Shown here one piece after another: positions 1-6,937 of a DNA stretch of 36,707 nucleotides. Location of the stretch: contig JAEWGR010000060.1 in the NCBI GenBank assembly GCA_023388195.1, positions 1-36,707 on the forward strand, in the 5' to 3' direction. The translations under genes and the position numbers were made by a program. The notes under the pieces were generated by a model. That model saw only the letters and a program-made list of their open reading frames with translations, did no database searches and had not been told where the DNA came from. Every line of letters begins with the position of its first letter. Within the stretch, counting starts at the first letter, position 1. This stretch comes from Bacillota bacterium. GTDB taxonomy: Bacteria; Bacillota; Negativicutes; Sporomusales; Sporomusaceae.

Positions 1-165
1 GCAGTGTACAACGATACCGTCGCCTAGGAGACTGCTATACGAGGACTGGTTGGCGGCTGGCTTTGTTGTAACAGCATCGCATAGATGGGGTGCTATGGAC
101 GGTCGTAGGTAGCCGAAGGTACTTGGCTGGATGGGCCTGGGAGATTAGGAAGTTGCTGATTCGAG
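1..165 (+). rRNA. divergent 5S rRNA-like gene, left end cut by window
   Basis: The 3' part reads as the gamma domain of bacterial 5S rRNA: CCGAAGGTACTTGG at 113-126 and CTGGGAGATTAGG at 137-149, joined by a short GGC/GCC-closed hairpin with the usual T-T mismatch and T-G pair. Compared with the usual CCGATGGTA / GAGAGTAGG loop E, the two changes (A at 117, T at 145) fall at the paired positions 74 and 102 of E. coli numbering and turn a U-G pair into A-U. Helix I can form from GCAGT (1-5) with GTTGC (152-156) and probably continues left of the window. Helix II can form from ACG plus ACCGTC (11-13, 16-21) with GACGGTCGT (98-106). The segment between helix II arms is about 76 nt instead of about 35 and lacks the usual CCGAACACGGAAGTTAAG beta-domain sequence. 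It could be a real variant 5S, a 5S-derived RNA or a pseudogene. Confidence 0.5.
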
Positions 166-195
166 AAAAGCACTCACTTTATGTGGGTGCTTTTT
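166..195 (+). terminator. intrinsic terminator after the 5S-like gene
   Basis: AAAAGCACTCAC (166-177) pairs with GTGGGTGC plus T's (183-194) with one T-G wobble and a 5-nt loop, followed by a T run. It ends the 5S-like transcript. Confidence 0.85.
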
Positions 196-247
196 ACTGT
201 GTATATAGGCAAGGTTTAGACCGTTCAGAGGGCCTTGGGTGGGAGTC

Positions 248-277
248 ATAAAAAAACCTGGCCACACAGGCCAGGTT
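248..277 (-). terminator. terminator of the rubrerythrin gene
   Basis: Perfect 9-bp stem AACCTGGCC (255-263) / GGCCAGGTT (269-277) with a 5-nt loop. On the minus strand it is followed by seven T's (248-256 read as A's on plus). It lies just downstream of the rubrerythrin stop codon. Confidence 0.9.
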
Positions 278-291
278 CTATTATTAATTGA

Positions 292-786
292 TTAACCCAC
301 GCTCTTATAAGCTTGGGCTTTGGCACCACAGATAGGACATTTTTCCGGGGCTTCTTTTTCAGCAATATGACCACATACGCTACATAGGTAATATTCGTAG
401 GATTCCTCTGTGCCAAGGTTGGCAAGGGCTTTTTGATAGAGCTCGGCATGAACTTTCTCGGCTTCATTGGCCAGATTAAAGGTACGTAAAGCGGCAGTAT
501 GGTTTTCTTCTTTGGCTTCTTTAATGAAATCAGGATACATAGACTCAAATTCATAAGTCTCGCCGGCTACAGCCGCTTTAAGATTTTCGGCAGTGGATTT
601 AATTCCGCCTAATGTTTTTAAATGGGTGTGAGCATGAATAGTTTCAGCCTCAGCCGCTGCCCGGAAAAGCTTTGCTGCTTGTTTGTGACCTTCAAGATCA
701 GCTTGTTTGGCAAAAGCCAGATATTTACGGTTAGCTTGCGACTCACCAGCGAAAGCGGCGGCTAAATTTTTGTCAGTATTACTCAT
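292..786 (-). CDS. rbr: rubrerythrin
   Basis: A 164-residue non-haem iron protein of the rubrerythrin family, which reduces hydrogen peroxide in the cytoplasm of anaerobes using electrons from rubredoxin or NADH-linked donors. The N-terminal four-helix ferritin-like domain (about residues 1-128) carries the di-iron ligands in two ExxH motifs, E48-x-x-H51 and E110-x-x-H113, plus E15 in AGESQ. The C-terminal rubredoxin-like domain has CSVC (135-138) and CPIC (150-153) for an Fe(SCys)4 centre. Length is slightly short for the family but complete. The ATG is preceded by GGGGGA at a good distance and by a strong promoter. It is monocistronic, with its own terminator. Regulation by a peroxide or iron sensor is plausible but not proven; see the repeats at the promoter. 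Confidence 0.96.
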   Translation of the reverse strand: MSNTDKNLAAAFAGESQANRKYLAFAKQADLEGHKQAAKLFRAAAEAETIHAHTHLKTLGGIKSTAENLKAAVAGETYEFESMYPDFIKEAKEENHTAALRTFNLANEAEKVHAELYQKALANLGTEESYEYYLCSVCGHIAEKEAPEKCPICGAKAQAYKSVG

Positions 787-813
787 GTAAAATCCCCCTT
801 GATTTAATTTAGC

Positions 814-859
814 ATTATTATCTATGGAATATTATTATCTAATTTACTGGGTTTGTCAA
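814..859 (-). promoter_or_regulatory. rubrerythrin promoter with an 11-bp direct repeat
   Basis: On the minus strand TTGACA (854-859) is followed after 17 nt by AATAAT (831-836), a good sigma-A promoter. The plus-strand sequence ATTATTATCTA occurs twice, at 814-824 and 831-841, one copy covering the -10 and the other the likely start site. The repeat contains GATAAT-type hexamers reminiscent of Fur/PerR half-sites, but the match to either consensus is weak. Confidence 0.7.
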
Positions 860-887
860 TAGTTTATCCTAAAATTTTCTATTTATT

Positions 888-930
888 AAAAAACAATCAG
901 CAATTCATTTGAATTGCTGGCTGTTTTTTT
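888..930 (-). terminator. bidirectional terminator downstream of speD
   Basis: CAGCAATTC (898-906) pairs with GAATTGCTG (911-919) around a 4-nt loop, flanked by an A-rich stretch on the left and seven T's on the right, so it can work on both strands. It directly abuts the speD stop codon at 931-933. Confidence 0.85.
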
Positions 931-1380
931 CTATTTATTTCGCAGAAAGCGCCACACCTTGGCACTGGTATTACGGACACGCCGCAATGGGGCAATACTG
1001 ACCCGGATGCGTGGCTTCATATCTTTCTGTGATCCAAAATCACCGCGCATGATGTGGGTTGTTTTGGTTTTTTCTGGTTTTAAGAAACTCTTTATGACGG
1101 AAAGTGCTTTATCGGAACGGGTTTGGTCTCCGCAAATGAAGACATCAACTGCTGCATAACCAAGTTCGGGATAGGTATGAATACTAATATGGCTTTTTGA
1201 TAACAGTGCCAATACGGTCAGGCCTTGTGGTTCAAATGTCTGACAGGATAAGTTCAGCAGGGTCATATTGGTTTGTGCTAATGCTGCCAGCAGTGCACTT
1301 TTTACCAGTTCAAGGTTATTTAGGTTCTCAAAGCTGCAGCCGTACATATCAACAGCTAAATGTTTTCCGAGTAATTTCAC
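931..1380 (-). CDS. speD: S-adenosylmethionine decarboxylase proenzyme (prokaryotic class)
   Basis: Makes decarboxylated S-adenosylmethionine, the aminopropyl donor for spermidine synthesis. The 149-residue proenzyme is of the small bacterial/archaeal type that cleaves itself to make a pyruvoyl group. SKSHISIHTYPELGYA at 61-76 contains Ser63 (future pyruvoyl), His68 and, in FICGD, Cys83, the same numbers as the characterised Thermotoga maritima enzyme. The residue before the cleaved serine is Lys, not the more usual Glu; E. coli SpeD also has Lys-Ser there. About 25 basic residues at the C-terminus (APLRRVRNTSAKVWRFLRNK) extend beyond the core. The start is GTG with AAAGGAG upstream. No spermidine synthase gene is adjacent. 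Confidence 0.95.
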   Translation of the reverse strand: MKLLGKHLAVDMYGCSFENLNNLELVKSALLAALAQTNMTLLNLSCQTFEPQGLTVLALLSKSHISIHTYPELGYAAVDVFICGDQTRSDKALSVIKSFLKPEKTKTTHIMRGDFGSQKDMKPRIRVSIAPLRRVRNTSAKVWRFLRNK

Positions 1381-1695
1381 GACGGTATCGCTCCTTTATG
1401 TCGAATTATAAGGTTAACTAAGAAAAATTGCCAAATACTGACTGAATTGCTGAAAAACACCGATTATCAGGAAAATACATTGGAATTACGTGGGATTTAT
1501 ATGATTTATACAATTTTTCATTATAGGTTAGAATGAGCAGTATTGTAAAGAGTTATTTCATGCAATGCCAGCAAAACGGAAAATAATATTTTGATACCAT
1601 TAAATTATAGCCTGAAAAAAACAATAGCAGGAATTAATTGGCTTAACAGTGAAGAAACTATTTTAGACGACAAATGGGCAACAAGGAGGATCATC
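1381..1695. other. AT-rich intergenic region between divergent speD and the FabK-type gene
   Basis: The region holds the speD ribosome binding site (AAAGGAG, minus strand, about 1390-1396) on the left and AAGGAGGA (1683-1690) for the FabK-type gene on the right. The frame upstream of 1696 stays open back to a TTG at 1591, but it has no ribosome binding site and no family similarity, so I treat it as non-coding. No convincing promoter pair or structured RNA was seen. Confidence 0.5.
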
Positions 1696-2637
1696 ATGCA
1701 GACTAAATTGACACAACTGCTTAATATAACATACCCGATTCTTCAAGGCGGAATGGCTTGGATTTCTGATGCCAGGCTGGCAGCTGCGGTTTCTTCGGCC
1801 GGAGGGGCTGGCATAATTGCGGCCGGCGGTCGTAACGCTGATTATGTCAGAGAACAGATTCGAATGGCCAGACAATTAACAGATAAGCCTTTTGGTGTTA
1901 ATGTTCAGCTTATGGCCCCGGATAAAGAGGAAGTTATTCAGGTAATTTGTGAAGAAAAACCGGCTTTTGTCACCTTAGGCGCCGGGAATCCTGTGCCTTA
2001 TTTCGAAAAACTCAGGCAGGCCGGTGTCAAGAAAATCCCGGTTGTACCGAATGTTAAGCTGGCCCAGCGTGTCGAAAGCAGTGGGGCCGATGCGATCGTG
2101 ATTGAGGGTATGGAAGCAGGCGGGCATATAGGGGTTCTAACTACTATGGCGCTGATGACACAGGTAATTCCCTTTATTAATATTCCGGTAATTGCTGCCG
2201 GGGGCTTTGCCGATGGTCGCGGCCTGGCTGCTGCCCTGGTGATGGGAGCAGCCGGGATTCAAATTGGGACAAGATTCTTAATTGCTGAGGAGTGCAGTGT
2301 TCATCCTAATGTCAAACAACGGCTGCTTACTGCTGCCGATACCGATAGTGTTGTAACCGGCATCATGTCCGGCCACGGTGTCCGGGGCATTAAAAATGCA
2401 TTTACAGAAAAATATTTAGCTATGGAAAGAAGTTGTGCGCCTCAGGCAGAATTGGATAAACTGGCCACTGGCACTAACCGGCTGGCTGCAGTTGAAGGCG
2501 ATGTTGAAAACGGTGCGGTTCTTGCAGGGCAAAGCTTATTGCCACTTAAACAGATTGAGCCGGCCGAGGTCATTATCACAGCTATTATGAGGGAAGCCTG
2601 TCAGATAGTAGCTGAGGTACCGAAAATATTAAACTGA
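1696..2637 (+). CDS. FabK-type enoyl-ACP reductase / nitronate monooxygenase family flavoprotein
   Basis: A 313-residue FMN-dependent TIM-barrel protein. The sequence follows FabK closely: TKLTQLLNITYPILQGGMAW at the N-terminus, PFGVNVQLMAP near residue 66, TLGAGNPVPYFEKLRQAG, the GMEAGGHIG active-site stretch near 142-150, PVIAAGGFADGRG and GAAGIQIGTRFL. FabK reduces enoyl-ACP in fatty-acid elongation using NAD(P)H; the same fold includes nitronate monooxygenases. The N-terminus and GGHIG loop favour FabK, but the gene stands alone outside a fab cluster, so the substrate is not certain. I chose ATG 1696 because AAGGAGGA lies 5 nt upstream; an in-frame TTG at 1591 would add 35 unrelated residues without a binding site. 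The flavodiiron gene follows after 35 nt. Confidence 0.85.
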   Translation: MQTKLTQLLNITYPILQGGMAWISDARLAAAVSSAGGAGIIAAGGRNADYVREQIRMARQLTDKPFGVNVQLMAPDKEEVIQVICEEKPAFVTLGAGNPVPYFEKLRQAGVKKIPVVPNVKLAQRVESSGADAIVIEGMEAGGHIGVLTTMALMTQVIPFINIPVIAAGGFADGRGLAAALVMGAAGIQIGTRFLIAEECSVHPNVKQRLLTAADTDSVVTGIMSGHGVRGIKNAFTEKYLAMERSCAPQAELDKLATGTNRLAAVEGDVENGAVLAGQSLLPLKQIEPAEVIITAIMREACQIVAEVPKILN

Positions 2638-2672
2638 GGGAATCCTAAAAATTCACATAGGGGAGTGGAGAA

Positions 2673-3857
2673 ATGAACAATATCAAAATATCTGAAAGTG
2701 TGTATTATGTCGGTGCGGTTGACTGGAATCTCCGTGATTTTCACGGGTATACGACTCCCAGGGGCGTAACCTATAATTCATATCTCATTGTTGATGAGAA
2801 GGTATGCCTGATTGATACCGTCAAGGCTCCTTTCGCGCCGGAACTGTTGGCGCGGATTAGTCAGATTGTTGATCCTGCTAAAATTGATTATATCATTACC
2901 AATCATATTGAACCAGATCATTCCAGTGGTTTGCCGGAAGTGATGGCAAGAGCGCCGCAGGCTAAGGTTTTATTAACTGAACATGGCCGTACTGGTATTA
3001 TAAAGCATTACCAGCAAAATTATGATTTTAAGGTTGTAAAAGAAGGGGATGTGCTTGATCTTGGCCGTAATAAACTGCAGTTTGTGCCTGTCCCCATGCT
3101 GCATTGGCCGGACTCCATGATCAGCTATCTGACTAATGAGCAAGTCCTGTTTTCTAATGACGCTTTTGGTCAGCATATTTCAACAACAAAGCGTTTTGAT
3201 GATGAAAATGACATTGATCAGGTCTTGTTCGAGGCAGAAAAATACTATGCCAATATTCTGCTGCCGTTTGGTAAAATGGTGGTAAAGGCTGTTGATAAGC
3301 TGAAAGAACTGCCTATTCAGATTGTTGCTCCCAGCCATGGGGTAGTGTGGCGGAAGCATATTCCTGAGATTATTGCTAAATATCAGGATTGGGGACGAGG
3401 CAAGACTACAGACAAAGTAATCATTGCCTATGACAGCATGTGGGGCAGTACAGAACAAATGGCTCGTCAGATCCTTGAGGGCGTGGCCGCTGCCGGTGTT
3501 ACCGGCAAACTATACAAAATGTCAACAGCTGACCGGAGCGAGGTAATTAGAGATATGCTGGCAGCAGGCGGGATTTTAATCGGTTCTTCGACTCTGAATA
3601 ATGGTATGTTGCCCAATATGGGGGCCTTAATGACATATATAAAAGGACTCAGGCCTACCGGCAAAATCGGCGCCGCCTTTGGTGCTTACGGCTGGGGCGG
3701 CGGTGCCCAGAATGCTATCGAGGAAATGCTGAAAGGAGCAGGAATAGCAGTTGAGCAACCAGGAGTAGCACTAAAATGGGTGCCTGATGACGAGGAATTG
3801 CATAAGTGCTTTGAGTTTGGCCGCGAGTTTGCTCAAAGGGTATTGGCAAAGATTTGA
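2673..3857 (+). CDS. fprA: flavodiiron protein (FprA-type O2/NO reductase)
   Basis: A 394-residue A-type flavodiiron protein, a cytoplasmic enzyme that reduces oxygen to water (or NO to N2O) and protects anaerobes. The N-terminal metallo-beta-lactamase-like domain carries the di-iron ligands: H78-x-E80-x-D82-H83 in NHIEPDHSSG, H144 in MLHWPDS, D163 in SNDAFGQH and H222 in PSHGVVW. The flavodoxin domain begins near residue 248, with the FMN phosphate loop YDSMWGSTEQMA and the later GAYGWGGGA. There is no extra rubredoxin or reductase domain, so an external electron donor is needed. GGGGAG lies upstream of the ATG. It is 35 nt downstream of the FabK-type gene and may be cotranscribed with it; with rubrerythrin it forms an oxygen-defence neighbourhood. 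Confidence 0.96.
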   Translation: MNNIKISESVYYVGAVDWNLRDFHGYTTPRGVTYNSYLIVDEKVCLIDTVKAPFAPELLARISQIVDPAKIDYIITNHIEPDHSSGLPEVMARAPQAKVLLTEHGRTGIIKHYQQNYDFKVVKEGDVLDLGRNKLQFVPVPMLHWPDSMISYLTNEQVLFSNDAFGQHISTTKRFDDENDIDQVLFEAEKYYANILLPFGKMVVKAVDKLKELPIQIVAPSHGVVWRKHIPEIIAKYQDWGRGKTTDKVIIAYDSMWGSTEQMARQILEGVAAAGVTGKLYKMSTADRSEVIRDMLAAGGILIGSSTLNNGMLPNMGALMTYIKGLRPTGKIGAAFGAYGWGGGAQNAIEEMLKGAGIAVEQPGVALKWVPDDEELHKCFEFGREFAQRVLAKI

Positions 3858-3862
3858 CGATC

Positions 3863-3890
3863 AGGCAGTGCCGTCAGGCGCTGCCTTTCT
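3863..3890 (+). terminator. weak terminator after the flavodiiron gene
   Basis: AGGCAGTG (3863-3870) pairs with CGCTGCCT (3879-3886) over an 8-nt loop, followed by only TTTCT. The stem is good but the T run is short. Confidence 0.5.
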
Positions 3891-3950
3891 ACATACTGTT
3901 GCTGTGGTGGTGCAAACTATGACTACAATGTGATGCGTGTAGGAGGTAGA

Positions 3951-4481
3951 ATGCACACTATCCATCATGGTTTTTGGATTTATTTTTTTACAAGACATCA
4001 CCCGCAGGTGTGGCAGTTCGTATTTGGGGCCATGTTACCTGACTATATTTACGTGATACTCCTTTGTGTGTTATTGTTTAAAGGTTATATAACCTGGCCT
4101 GAGCTGGGCAGTCTGAGTCCTGGTGTGCTTATGAGCCTTGTGCCGCTGTTTCCCTGGGTAGTAAAAAGTGATTTAATAGGCCATTCGGTGCCGATTTGGT
4201 TTAGTGGCCTGCTTATTAGTTTTTTACCAGGGCTCAGAAGATTTCAGGCGTTTATTATTGGCTGGGGTACACACTTGCTGATAGATGCTTTAACCCATGG
4301 TGCATTTTCTAATTTTTATCTGTATCCACTGGCCTTTTCTACTGTTGAGAGTCCGGTATCCTACTGGGAACATAGTCATTGGTTCCGGGAGTACCGGCTT
4401 GTTAATGCCGTGCTGATGTCGGCAGCGGCCATTTATATGGTTTGTGAATGGTGGAAAAAAAGAAAACGTATGAGGAAATGA
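3951..4481 (+). CDS. histidine-rich integral membrane protein, YdjM-like hydrolase family possible
   Basis: A 176-residue membrane protein with about four hydrophobic segments (near residues 18-45, 55-75, 80-105 and 148-165). Clustered polar motifs typical of membrane metal-dependent hydrolases are visible: HTIHHGFW at the start, FGAMLPDYIY (a G-x-x-x-PD motif), GWGTHLLIDALTHGA with H-x-x-x-D-x-x-x-H spacing, and YWEHSHWFREYR near the C-terminus. These resemble the YdjM/LexA-induced membrane hydrolase group, but I cannot assign a substrate. ATG 3951 is used because AGGAGG (3941-3946) sits just ahead; an upstream in-frame GTG at 3930 lacks a binding site. The rRNA methyltransferase gene follows after 9 nt, so the two are probably cotranscribed. 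Confidence 0.7.
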   Translation: MHTIHHGFWIYFFTRHHPQVWQFVFGAMLPDYIYVILLCVLLFKGYITWPELGSLSPGVLMSLVPLFPWVVKSDLIGHSVPIWFSGLLISFLPGLRRFQAFIIGWGTHLLIDALTHGAFSNFYLYPLAFSTVESPVSYWEHSHWFREYRLVNAVLMSAAAIYMVCEWWKKRKRMRK

Positions 4482-4490
4482 GGCTTAATT

Positions 4491-5675
4491 ATGGAAATTA
4501 AAACAAAAGTATTTTTGCGTAAAGGTGCGCAGCACCGGGTTGAGAATGGCCATCCCTGGATATTTCAGAGTGAAATTGATTATTTTGAGGGTGAGTTTAA
4601 TCCCGGTGACATCGTTGATGTCTACAATGCAAGACAGCGGTTTATCGGCAGGGGCTATATCAATCCCCGTTCCCAGATCATCATTCGTATTTTGACACGG
4701 CAGCAGGAACCAATTAATAGAGATTTTTTCAAACGTCGTATTGAGACTGCCTGGCGTTACCGGCAGACTTTTTTATCTGAACCGGAATATTGCCGCTTAG
4801 TATATGGGGAAGCGGATTTTTTGCCGGCGTTAATTGTCGACAAATTTGGGAAATATATAGTTATACAGACCTTGGCACTGGGAATCGATGTTCATAAAGA
4901 GACCATTGTATCTGTACTGGAAGAGCTGTTCTCACCTGACGGCATCTACGAACGCAATGATGTGCCTGTGCGAAAACTGGAAGGACTGGATATGCGCAAA
5001 GGTTATATAAAAGGTGATTTCCCAACCCAGATCATTGTTAATGAAAATGGTATTCCCTTTTATGCCGATGTGGATAAAGGCCAGAAAACCGGCTTTTTCT
5101 ATGATCAGCGGGAAAACCGCCGGTTTTTACAGCAGATTGTGAAAGATGCTGAGGTATTAGATTGTTTTTGCCACACCGGCTCGTTTGCCGTACATAGTGC
5201 ATTGTATGGGGCCCGAAGCTTGCATTCCATCGATATTTCGGAAGAAGCTATAGGCCTGGCTAAGCAAAATGCCGAGCTTAATGGTGTCAGCGAGCGGTGT
5301 AATTTTGAAGTGGCTAATGCTTTTGACGCATTGCGCTCATTGACCGATGAACACCGGCAATATGATGTGGTTATTCTTGACCCGCCGGCTTTCACAAAAA
5401 GCCGTAACAGTATTGAGGGGGCGGCACGCGGCTATAAGGAAATAAACCTGCGAGGCTTAAAACTAACCCGTCCCGGAGGCTTCCTGGTTACCTGTTCCTG
5501 CTCGTATCACATTGACCGTGACCTTTTCAAAGCAATTGTTGTTGATGCTGCCCGGGATGCCAAGCGGGTTATCCGGGAAGTGGAATACAGAACCCAAGCC
5601 AAAGATCATCCAATTCTGCCGGCTGCGCCGGAGACCAATTACTTAAAATTTTTAGTGCTGCAAGTTGTCGAATAA
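4491..5675 (+). CDS. rlmI: class I SAM-dependent rRNA cytosine methyltransferase, RlmI/YwbD-like
   Basis: A 394-residue methyltransferase of the RlmI family; RlmI in E. coli makes m5C1962 in 23S rRNA. An N-terminal PUA RNA-binding domain (about 1-75, with HPWIFQSEID and GDIVDVYNARQRFIGRG) is followed by a Rossmann methyltransferase domain. SAM motif I is VLDCFCHTGSFAVHS, the acidic loop is IDISEEAI, motif IV is VVILDPPAFTKS, and motif VI is VTCSCSYHI, which carries the catalytic cysteine of RNA m5C enzymes. YADVDKGQKTGFFYDQR precedes motif I, as is standard for this family. The start is ATG with a weak upstream ribosome binding site, 9 nt after the membrane protein gene. The exact target base is inferred from the family. 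Confidence 0.9.
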   Translation: MEIKTKVFLRKGAQHRVENGHPWIFQSEIDYFEGEFNPGDIVDVYNARQRFIGRGYINPRSQIIIRILTRQQEPINRDFFKRRIETAWRYRQTFLSEPEYCRLVYGEADFLPALIVDKFGKYIVIQTLALGIDVHKETIVSVLEELFSPDGIYERNDVPVRKLEGLDMRKGYIKGDFPTQIIVNENGIPFYADVDKGQKTGFFYDQRENRRFLQQIVKDAEVLDCFCHTGSFAVHSALYGARSLHSIDISEEAIGLAKQNAELNGVSERCNFEVANAFDALRSLTDEHRQYDVVILDPPAFTKSRNSIEGAARGYKEINLRGLKLTRPGGFLVTCSCSYHIDRDLFKAIVVDAARDAKRVIREVEYRTQAKDHPILPAAPETNYLKFLVLQVVE

Positions 5676-5841
5676 CCAGGGCCTTGACCGCAATATAGGG
5701 TTAATTCGATGCCTGCCTTAAAACTACAAGCGGGCTTGATTAAAGTGTAGTAATTTTGAGTAATGTTTATAAAAGTTGAGATATTTAACGATAATTATTA
5801 TTAATTTGCTGTAAAAGGCTGATTTTGCCAAATCATGTCTA

Positions 5842-5907
5842 TTGCAATTAAGTACAGTTTAAAATAAAATAAAGTCAAAAGATCAATTAAAGTCAAAGAG
5901 GAGGTGA
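5842..5907 (+). promoter_or_regulatory. ctsR operon promoter with tandem CtsR half-sites
   Basis: TTGCAA (5842-5847), a 17-nt spacer and TAAAAT (5865-5870) form a sigma-A promoter. Two AGTCAAA heptamers, the CtsR half-site, follow at 5873-5879 and 5891-5897, covering the start site and running into the ribosome binding site GAGGAGGTGA (5898-5907). CtsR usually binds heptamers 3 nt apart; here they are 11 nt apart with a looser GATCAAT between. Autorepression released by heat is the expected control. Confidence 0.8.
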
Positions 5908-5912
5908 GGGAC

Positions 5913-6362
5913 TTGAATAATCTGGCTGATGCCATTGAACAATGGATTTTGCGTGAGATGTCACACGAACAGGATGATATCATTGTCCTGAGACGTAACG
6001 AAATGGCTGAAGAACTTGATTGTGCGCCCTCCCAAATCAGCTATGTGCTTAGTACCCGCTTTACGATTGAGCGCGGGTTTATTGTTGAATCCCGGCGAGG
6101 CTCCGGTGGCTTTGTCCGGATTGCCCGCATCCCGGTACAGACACTTGTTTATCAGGATGCTGCCAATCAAATGAATGACAGCATGAGCCTGGCTGATTTA
6201 AAGGCAATTGTTACTCACCTGCGCAGCCATAATCTTATGACAGGCCGTGAGGCGGCGCTTATTTATAAATGTTTTTCGATCCTGCATGAGCGGCTTGCGC
6301 CCCAGGAACGCATACCGCTGCTTAAATCACTGCTGCTAACCCTGGCAACACAAAATGAATAA
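5913..6362 (+). CDS. ctsR: CtsR, heat-shock transcription repressor
   Basis: A 149-residue repressor of class III heat-shock genes (clp and the mcs operon), acting as a DNA-binding dimer that senses heat. The N-terminal winged helix-turn-helix shows NNLADAIEQWI, EMAEELDCAPSQISYVLSTRF and the glycine-rich wing ESRRGSGGFVRI, whose glycines serve as the thermosensor in Bacillus CtsR. The C-terminal part (LMTGREAALI) is the dimer/McsB-interacting domain. I chose TTG 5913: AGGAGGTGA lies 6-8 nt upstream, and MNNLADAIEQW matches the usual CtsR start; the GTG at 5904 lies within the binding site. It is the first gene of the ctsR-mcsA-mcsB-clpC operon, and mcsA begins 20 nt after the stop. Confidence 0.95.
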   Translation: MNNLADAIEQWILREMSHEQDDIIVLRRNEMAEELDCAPSQISYVLSTRFTIERGFIVESRRGSGGFVRIARIPVQTLVYQDAANQMNDSMSLADLKAIVTHLRSHNLMTGREAALIYKCFSILHERLAPQERIPLLKSLLLTLATQNE

Positions 6363-6382
6363 TGAGTACGGAGGCAAATAAC

Positions 6383-6937
6383 ATGTTATGTGACGAGTGT
6401 CAAAAAGAGCCAGCCTGTGTGCACATTACAAAAATTGTAGATCAGCAGAAGGTAGAAAAACATTTATGTGAACAGTGTGCACATAAATCAGGAGAGTTTA
6501 CAGGCAAAGGAATCAATAGTCTATTTGGCAATAAATTTTCTGTTCACGATTTCTTAAAAGAAATGTTTAATTATACCCTGCCAGATACCTCCCGGCCGGC
6601 ACTTGAACCGGTTTGTACTGATTGCGGCCTCAGTTACAGCGATTTTACCCGGAGCGGCAAGTTTGGCTGCAGTGGCTGTTATCAGGCGTTTAGCGGCCAG
6701 CTGGAACCACTTTTTAAGCGTATTCACGGTACTGCTGCCCATGCCGGTAAAACACCTAAACGGGGCGGTATCCGTTTTGGTGTGGCGCAGCGTATCAGGC
6801 GCCTGCGCCATGAGCTGGAACAGCATGTGAATCGGGAAGAATATGAACTTGCCGCCAAGCTCAGAGATGAGATTAGAGCGCTGGAAAAGCAGCTTGCCGA
6901 ACCCGAGGCAGGCGGAGGAGGGGTGGCTGATGGCTAA
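6383..6937 (+). CDS. mcsA: McsA, zinc-binding activator of the arginine kinase McsB
   Basis: A 184-residue adaptor that stimulates McsB and helps control CtsR and ClpC. Two pairs of CxxC motifs lie in the N-terminal part (CDECQ near residue 3 and CEQC near residue 32), and two more further on (CTDC and CSGC, around residues 78-105), typical zinc-finger modules of McsA. The C-terminal coiled coil (LRHELEQHVNREEYELAAKL) is a UVR domain, the same module found in ClpC and UvrB. I use ATG 6383 because GGAGG (6369-6373) lies 9 nt upstream; the ATG at 6362, overlapping the ctsR stop, would place the binding site inside the gene. Its last 8 bp overlap mcsB (ATGGCTAA), implying translational coupling. 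Confidence 0.95.
   Translation: MLCDECQKEPACVHITKIVDQQKVEKHLCEQCAHKSGEFTGKGINSLFGNKFSVHDFLKEMFNYTLPDTSRPALEPVCTDCGLSYSDFTRSGKFGCSGCYQAFSGQLEPLFKRIHGTAAHAGKTPKRGGIRFGVAQRIRRLRHELEQHVNREEYELAAKLRDEIRALEKQLAEPEAGGGGVADG

Noticed and set aside
931..1380. Lys instead of Glu before the cleaved serine of SpeD as a sign of inactivity
   Set aside because: The E. coli enzyme also cleaves at Lys-Ser, and Ser63, His68 and Cys83 are all in place.
1591..1695. Upstream in-frame extension of the FabK-type gene
   Set aside because: No ribosome binding site at TTG 1591, no family similarity in the 35 extra residues, and a good AAGGAGGA-ATG at 1683-1698.
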